From: Ovis canadensis
Taxonomy: Eukaryota > Chordata > Mammalia > Artiodactyla > Bovidae
Assembly (NCBI RefSeq): GCF_042477335.2
Contig: NC_091245.1
Coordinates: 228,655,501-228,719,500 of the forward strand
Direction of reading: 5' to 3'
Length of the DNA stretch: 64,000 nucleotides
A program made the translations under genes and the position numbers. A model generated the notes under the pieces. That model was not told the DNA's origin. It saw nothing but the letters and a program-made list of their open reading frames with translations, and did no database searches. Positions 58,122 to 64,000 of this stretch are shown here, in pieces; positions within the stretch are counted from its first letter, which is position 1, and each line of letters opens with the position of its first letter.

Positions 58122-58974
58122 AGGATCCTTTGGTTTCAAGGCCCATGCAGTTTCCTCAGGACTGCCTGCCTACACCCAGTGAAATGCCCAGCGGTTGAGC
58201 TTTCTACCTCTCAGGCCCCAGAGAAGAAATGGGAAACAGAACCCTGCACCCTTCATACCTACTCTTTCATTGATGTTTCTGTTGACAGCTTCTGTCTCTG
58301 CTCCTCCAGGTGGTCTCACATGTCACTGGTGGAAGCAAGGCTAAGGACATGCTCTGCCCCAGTTACTGATCAGACAACCAGTCCATGTGATGGTACTGAT
58401 GCTAAAGAAGTGGGGGAGTGAGGGCTGATCCGGGCCCCTGAGAGTACTCTCAAATTCTCAAACATGTTCACTTTCACGTATTTCAAAGACGTAAAACCTC
58501 TTCTTCTTTGGCTCCTTTTTTCACCCACAGCATCCCATGGGGTCAGCTGGGTGATACTACAGTGCTCCTGCTACATAGCACAAGTAAATCTATATATCAA
58601 ATTCTTGTTTTACCATTCCTATATGATAGAAAGCAGTTTGGTATCCTAGGCAACCGTGGTTGGCACCTTTGTTGTAATCTTTTGTTGATGACAGTCATAA
58701 CACTAGTTTATTTTTTCCTATGTTATGGCTTACATAATATAACTTTGTGACCCAAAGTTTAGCAAAATATCAGCTGTTTACTTTTGTGTCTTATATTCTC
58801 CAATTGATATTAAATTGACCTAACTAATTTTTCATGTCCTTGTATTTCTTGATGCGTTTTTCAGAAGAGCCTGTTTTTATCCAGATGGCAAAGCCTACTG
58901 GTTTCTAAAATTTGATATTATTTGACCATATTGACCTATTTTATGTCAAATTTACCATTTTTCTAACTCTCACA
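58122..58974. other. No recognised feature
   Basis: 58140-58440 is the most GC-balanced stretch nearby, with an 80-codon frame (58179-58421) that matches no domain I know. The rest is AT-rich. Confidence 0.4.
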
Positions 58975-59540
58975 GTTTATTTAACAAATGTATATTGAGC
59001 ACTTTTATATTTTCCAAGGATGGTATATGTCTAGAGATACAAGTTTAGAAATCTCCAGCAAATGAAAGTTATCCTTTCCACAGAACTAGAAGGTGTAATC
59101 TAAGAAAATAGTGTTGAAAGAGAAAAAGAGGACTTAAAAGTCTCATCTCCAAGACACTGTAATGACTAGAGATCAGAAAAGTGAGCAGACTCAAAAAAAG
59201 GAGATTAAGTTAGAAGGCTAACTGAAAGATAACAGCATCCTGGAGACCAAATGAAAGAAAAAATCTCAAGAAAGCTGGAGTGACCGGATCTGTAAAATGC
59301 TGCTGCTAAGCTGAGTAAAAGGATGGCATCATGGACTCAGTTGGCATGAGTTTGAGCAAGTTCCAGGAGTTGGTGATGGACAGGGAAGCCTGGAGTGCTG
59401 CAGTTCATGGAGTCGCAAAGAGTCAGACATGACAGAGATTGAACTGAAGTTAAGTAAAAGGAGGACTGAGAATTGGCCATTAGATTTGGCAGTATGGTAT
59501 CACTGATGACCTTATTAAGCACAATTTACATAAAGGAAGA
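58975..59540 (-). mobile_element. L2 LINE remnant split by a BovB
   Basis: Reverse-oriented L2. Positions 58975-59110 are the 3' end ('caaatgtatattgagcac'). Positions 59140-59320 lead into 'ctgtaaaatgctgctgctaag'. After the BovB, 59463-59540 reads 'ggactgagaattggccattag' and 'gcagtatggtatcactgatgacc', which is directly next in L2. Confidence 0.75.
59314..59462 (+). mobile_element. BovB 3' terminus, 0.13 kb, with 10-bp TSD
   Basis: Sense BovB end from 'ggatggcatcatggactcag' to 'gacagagattgaactgaag'. Flanked by agtaaaagga at 59314-59323 and 59453-59462. Inserted inside L2. Confidence 0.9.
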
Positions 59541-60200
59541 GAAGGCATGACTTTGGTATGACCTGGACACACAAGGAGCAGTGAAATAGCCCCACCTATT
59601 CCCAACTTCTCATTTCTAATGTGTGATATGCCTGATATTGAATGAAAAAGACAGTGCCCAGCTCTAATAAATTGCCTGTACTCGTGAACTTGAAATGAGT
59701 CACCCCACTCCCCACTCTGTGCTGCACACACTTGTATCACAAGTTCTCACCTAAATGGGCTCTTCTCCAATTGAGCGAAGACCATGACTCATGCTTTGCT
59801 CTTTTTCTGTTGCCAACTCCTGGCAACGTTCTTGACATACAATGTGAAATAGAGAAAGCCCCACGCTCAAGTGAAATGCAACATGAGTAGTTCTGCATTG
59901 CACAGCCTCTCTGTCAACTTCAGAGGCTGGAAGACCCAACGTGTAAAGGCCATAGCACAAAAGAAGGTAGGTGCTCTGCTTCTGTCACCATCCACAGATC
60001 ATAAAACTGAACACCAAAAAAGTGCTTTGAATTATTGCAGCAGGATGACAAGAGGGAATTCAGCTAAGTAGGCTTACATCAGAATGTAAGAAATAATGTA
60101 CTTCTCTATCAATATGATTGGAAATTACCCTAATCAGTCACATTTTGTGGTGCCATACTATGCAATGAGACACTTTCTATGTCATATACAAGAGCCAAAA
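59541..60200. other. No recognised feature
   Basis: No repeat or exon identified. Moderate base composition. Confidence 0.4.
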
Positions 60201-60204
60201 ACTC

Positions 60205-60360
60205 CAGCTTTGCCTTTATCACTAAATTATTGAATGACATTGGGCAGGTCATGAAATTGTACTTTGACTTCATTCCCTTCTCTATGGATCTGTAATAATC
60301 CATAGAATAATTGTGAGGATGCAAAAATAAAATTAATGTGGAAGATCATATAAAAGCATA
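60205..60360 (+). mobile_element. MIR SINE
   Basis: Sense orientation: 'gaatgacattgggcaggtcatg' at 60232, 'ctctatggatctgtaataatcc' at 60280 and 'aattgtgaggatgcaaaaataaa' at 60308 follow MIR core order. Diverged. Confidence 0.65.
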
Positions 60361-61447
60361 CACTGCTACACAAATCCAAAATGCATAAGATAATTAGATC
60401 CAAAGACATTAAATCTAAAGACAAAAAATATATAAAATCATTACAATCTATAAATTCCTCCCTCTGTACTTACAAATTCTTCCAATTAGAGCAATGTAAA
60501 ATGAAGAAAATTATTTAACATCAAATTTATATGCCTGTGGGTTAAATACATTTGTCCTATTGTAAATTTTTGACATACTTCAAATGGTAAAAATGTATGA
60601 AAAATTTACATGAGGTAAATTCAAGAAAAACTCAAGATAAAAATGGTAATTTAAAATAATATATAAGGTATATATTAGGGATGGGAATTTTTGGTTAAAT
60701 AAAGACATAGTTGGATGATAAAGGAAATTTTGTATTATTGGTTCACCTAATATAACACTGAATATTGGATTTTTAATTTATGGATGAGTTCTGTGTTTAT
60801 GTGCTTTTTTATTTTATTACACAAAGCCTGAGGTGCTTGCATCTGAAGGTACCCCATAAATTATGCTGTGTAACTTCATACAGCATAGCCATTAATCACA
60901 AGCATTAAACTTTTATTTTCTTTCTTTTGGCATTGAACAAAGAAATCTTGGAAACATAAAGGAAACAGGTCAGGATAAGCTGCCGTGACTATTTATTTCA
61001 CTTTGAAGAGTTGCCTCAGAACAGGAAAGATGTGTCACATTTATCATTCCCAGCATCACTAACTGTTCTAGGTTTGGGCAAGAGTTTTCTAAAACATTTC
61101 CCCCAAAAAATCTTAGTTACTAAATAAGACTTTCAGCATTCAGGCTAGGGAAAAAAAAAATTGTTTCTAAATAAAGCTTTTCACTCACCCCTCTGTTCTC
61201 ATGATGTTTTGGGACACAGAAATTGGAATTCACATAAAAATAACAAACACATGATATTAATTTCTTATGGACCAGATTTTAAACTACATACCCATGGAGT
61301 CTTCTAAAATCACAACACATTGTTTATGCCTTACTTATATACAAGGTAGCACTGTTCTTTCACTGGCAAGAAAAGGAAAGGAATTAAGTTCCTGATACTC
61401 AGATTATTTCAAAGATTGCTTTGCATGCTACCTTTTTAATAACCCCT
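60361..61447. other. AT-rich; repeat-poor at right end
   Basis: 60361-60800 is very AT-rich. 60820-61180 is a repeat-poor, moderately complex stretch. No exon or RNA gene seen. Confidence 0.4.
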
Positions 61448-61660
61448 AGAGAGAGTATCTGATAAAGAATCTGCCTGCAATGCAGAAGACCTGGGTTCAG
61501 TCCCTGGGTTGGGAAGATCCCCTGGAGAAGGGAATGGCAACACCAGTTTTCTTGCCTGGAAAATTCCATGGACAGAGGAACCTGGCAAGCTATAGTTCAT
61601 GGGGTCACAAATTGTCAGATATGACTGAGTGACTAACACTTTAACTTTCAGAGAGAGTAT
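61448..61660 (+). mobile_element. Bov-tA SINE with 11-bp TSD
   Basis: Sense copy, 61459-61649. It lacks the first bases of the tRNA head and starts at 'ctgataaagaatctgcctgc'. B-box region 'gggttcagtccctggg'. Flanked by agagagagtat at 61448-61458 and 61650-61660. Confidence 0.93.
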
Positions 61661-61699
61661 TCCATGTTGTAAATCCCCATTTTAGAATACATGTAGCAT

Positions 61700-62347
61700 A
61701 AAGTAACAATTGTTGGCTAGACTTTAGAGAAAAGAGAATCTTTGTACACTGTTGGTGGGAATGTAAATGGTGCAGTTCCTATGAAAAACAGTATGGTGGT
61801 TCCTGAAAAAATTAAAAATAGAAATACCATATATTCCAGCAATCTCATTTCTGGGTATATATCAAAAAAATTTGAGAGCAGTTTCTTGAACAGATATTTA
61901 TACATCCCTGTTCATAACAACATTATTCAAAGTATCCAAGAGGTAGAAGCAACCCAAATGCCCATCAATGAATGAATGGATAAACCAAGTATAGTATAAA
62001 AATACAATAGAATAAAAATAAAATTAAAATATTATATGATTCTACTTAATGAGACATCTAAAGCAGTCAGATTCATAGAAACATAAAATAGAATTGTGAT
62101 TACTGGAGGCTTGCATGAGAAGGAAATAGGAGGTTTTTGTTTTTGTTTTTTTGATTTGGGGTTTGTTTTGTTTTTTAATGGGTATAGATTTTCTGTTTTT
62201 CAAGATGAAAAACTTGTGGAGATCTGTTACATAATAATGTGAATGTGCTTAAGATTACTGATGTACACTTAGAAATAGTTAAGATGGCAAATTTTATGTT
62301 ATGTGTTTTTCTTTGTTTTGTTTTTACCACAATTAAAATTAAAAAAA
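61700..62347 (+). mobile_element. Old L1 (L1M-type) 3' end
   Basis: Sense ORF2 C-terminal region ('cactgttggtgggaatgtaa', 'ccagcaatctcatttctggg', 'acccaaatgcccatcaatg') followed by 3'UTR ('gtacacttagaaatagttaag', 'aaattttatgttatgtg') and an A-rich end at 62330-62347. A T/G-rich tract lies at 62132-62176. Confidence 0.8.
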
Positions 62348-62500
62348 AGCCTCCTCTGGTGGTCCACCTTTCAATGCAGAGGGTGTGGGTTCAATCCCTG
62401 GTTGGGAAGCCACAATCCCATATGCCTCATAATAAATTCAATGAAGACTTTAAAGGGTCTACATTAAAAAAAAATCCTTAAAAATTAAAAAAAAAAAGAA
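62348..62500 (+). mobile_element. CHR-type tRNA SINE
   Basis: tRNA-Glu-type head 'cctcctctggtggtccacc', B-box region 'gtgggttcaatccctgg', then a body unlike Bov-tA ('gccacaatcccatatgcc', 'ttcaatgaagactttaaagg'), and an A-rich tail with cctta interruptions. This body is typical of the CHR SINEs shared by ruminants and whales. It sits at the poly(A) end of the L1. Confidence 0.75.
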
Positions 62501-62944
62501 AAAAGTATGTATAAATGTAGCATCTATATGACAGCATCTATGTTTTGATACACATTGCTATTTCATCCCAAACATTACCTTATATGAACTTTCTAATAGA
62601 AATCTGAAAATAGACAATAGATACAAACATTTTTTAAATACGAAGGAAAAAAATAGGTTTAAGAAAGGAATACAAGCTGTGGAATTTGGGGGGGAAACTA
62701 CCTGGATGCCACATAATAACAAATTCATTATCCTAGTCAATGACTCAACCTTTCCAACAATAGAACTATTTATTAGTAGCAGCGCTAAAGATAGAAACCA
62801 TGTGATTTCATATAAAATATTTGTGAAACCAAATATTACTTATAGTAAGTTGTAATACTATAATACTATAGTTTAGATAACATCTTAAAGAAACATTGTA
62901 TAATCTCTTGATTGTTGCTTAATTTGCATATATATGTATATTGT
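62501..62944. other. No recognised feature
   Basis: AT-rich; nothing recognised. Confidence 0.4.
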
Positions 62945-63063
62945 AGAAAAGGAAATGGAAACTCCAGTGTTCTTGCCTGGGAAATCCCATGGACAGAGGA
63001 TCCTGGTGAGCTATAGTTCATGGGGTCACAAAAGGTCAGACACAATTTAGCAACTAAATAACA
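62945..63063 (+). mobile_element. Bov-tA SINE, 5'-truncated
   Basis: Sense copy from 'gaaaaggaaatggaaactcc' to the older-type tail 'caactaaataacaacatc'. No tRNA head. Confidence 0.9.
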
Positions 63064-64000
63064 ACATCAAATATATATATAGCTATGTAAGATTAAGATT
63101 TTTTTTACTGTTCTTTGATATACATTTAATAATAAACAGGCCAGGAAACAACTTTTAATTACTTTTTTATGTTCCTTTTGTTCCTTTATTGCTTGATGTA
63201 TTGTTTAATAAAGAAAGAATTATCAACAACAGGATAATCCTCTTTCCCTAAGGAGTCAAGTCTTGATAATTACCACATCAACCATAGATACAGAATAGCC
63301 ATAGAAAATGGGAGAACTGTGACACACAATTTTTTTGTGTGGGAAGTTATTCTAAGGAAAGGACACAATGGGGAGAAAGTTAGTCCTCCTTTATGAGAGA
63401 AAATACTGAAATAGAAACTTTATATTTTTATCCAAAGCATGTTACAGTTAAAAAATAATTAACAGGTGATATAAAGATGCAATAGTGTGTTAAAATACAA
63501 AGAAATTTGAAGGCCTAAAAACATTTCAGAAAATAAGAATGGTAAGAACCAAAGAAAAAGAAATAGAGTATATTTTATAAAATGCTATATTTTGAAAATA
63601 TAAGGAAGAAACTCAAGTAAGAAATTACAAGAAAAAGGAAGAATGCATGAAAAAAAGGAAGGAAGGACAGGAAAGTCAAAGTCATGCAAATAAGTCCTCT
63701 CAAATTCCAAAGTCACAGTAATGTTTACTCCATATATACATGATGGACAATTTGTAATTTAAATAAAATCATCATACATAAAACAAAATATGCTAGAGGA
63801 TATGAAAATAGAAGTATCAGTGTGCAGTCCCTATTGAGTTTTCTCACATCCAGTGCAAGGTGTCTTTGTGGTCAATAACAGGTACTTTTCTCAAGAGATA
63901 CCTGACTGCTGATGGGGCACCCTTCCTTCCTGATCCTCACCAGCAACCCCAGGAAATACTCCCATCTGAAGTTCTATTCAACAAAGTAATTATGTTGGTG
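63064..64000. other. No recognised feature
   Basis: AT-rich sequence, purine-rich on the plus strand around 63530-63690 (aaggaaggaaggacagg). No repeat or exon identified up to the window edge. Confidence 0.4.

Noticed and set aside
58179..58421. 80-codon frame in a GC-balanced stretch as a possible exon or processed pseudogene
   Set aside because: No family recognised and no clear splice signals or poly(A). Composition alone is not enough.
59298..59312. ctgctgctaag as a Bov-A2 end
   Set aside because: It fits the continuing L2 order better, and no Bov-A2 body follows.

Overview
The window reads as ruminant (bovid) nuclear DNA from a gene-poor interval or a large intron. Four things support this: AT-rich, CpG-depleted sequence; many copies of the ruminant tRNA-Glu/BovB-derived SINEs (Bov-tA monomers and Bov-A2 dimers ending in CAG/AGT runs); at least eleven BovB (RTE-class) LINE copies; and young artiodactyl L1. 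I cannot tell cattle from sheep or goat. I found no host protein-coding exon, tRNA, rRNA, snRNA or CRISPR array. The longest open frames are all pieces of retrotransposon reverse transcriptases.

Layout. 0-5 kb: stacked old L1 3' ends and a BovB. 7.6-12.5 kb: a decayed ERVL-type endogenous retrovirus pol region, plus strand, cut by Bov-tA insertions. 13.8-20 kb: Bov-tA copies, a BovB with a 15-bp target-site duplication (TSD), and a MIR split by a SINE. 20.8-22.2 kb: an L1 with an inverted 5' part. 24.4-26.2 kb: an MLT1-type LTR split by a BovB that also has an inverted 5' part. 27.6-36.2 kb: several minus-strand L2 pieces carrying MLT1, BovB and SINE insertions. 37.3-40.3 kb: a 2.9-kb L1 with a perfect TSD. 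41.9-43.7 kb: an L2 split by a BovB whose RT active site is mutated. 46-50 kb: L1 3' end with a Bov-A2, then three BovB 3' ends. 52-59.5 kb: MLT1, Bov-A2, a hAT-type MER5, a 2-kb BovB and an L2. 60-63 kb: MIR, Bov-tA, L1 3' end, a CHR-type SINE and a last truncated Bov-tA.

The nesting gives a relative time order: L2, MIR, MLT1, ERVL and HAL1/L1M are hosts; CHR, BovB and Bov-tA are guests; L1_BT-like copies with clean TSDs are among the youngest. Several repeat-poor islands (about 28.7-30.4, 40.8-41.9, 53.0-54.5 and 60.4-61.4 kb) are the only stretches where conserved non-coding function looks plausible. I saw no sign of a novel enzymatic or defence system. The repeat names rest on recognition by eye, not on a library search.
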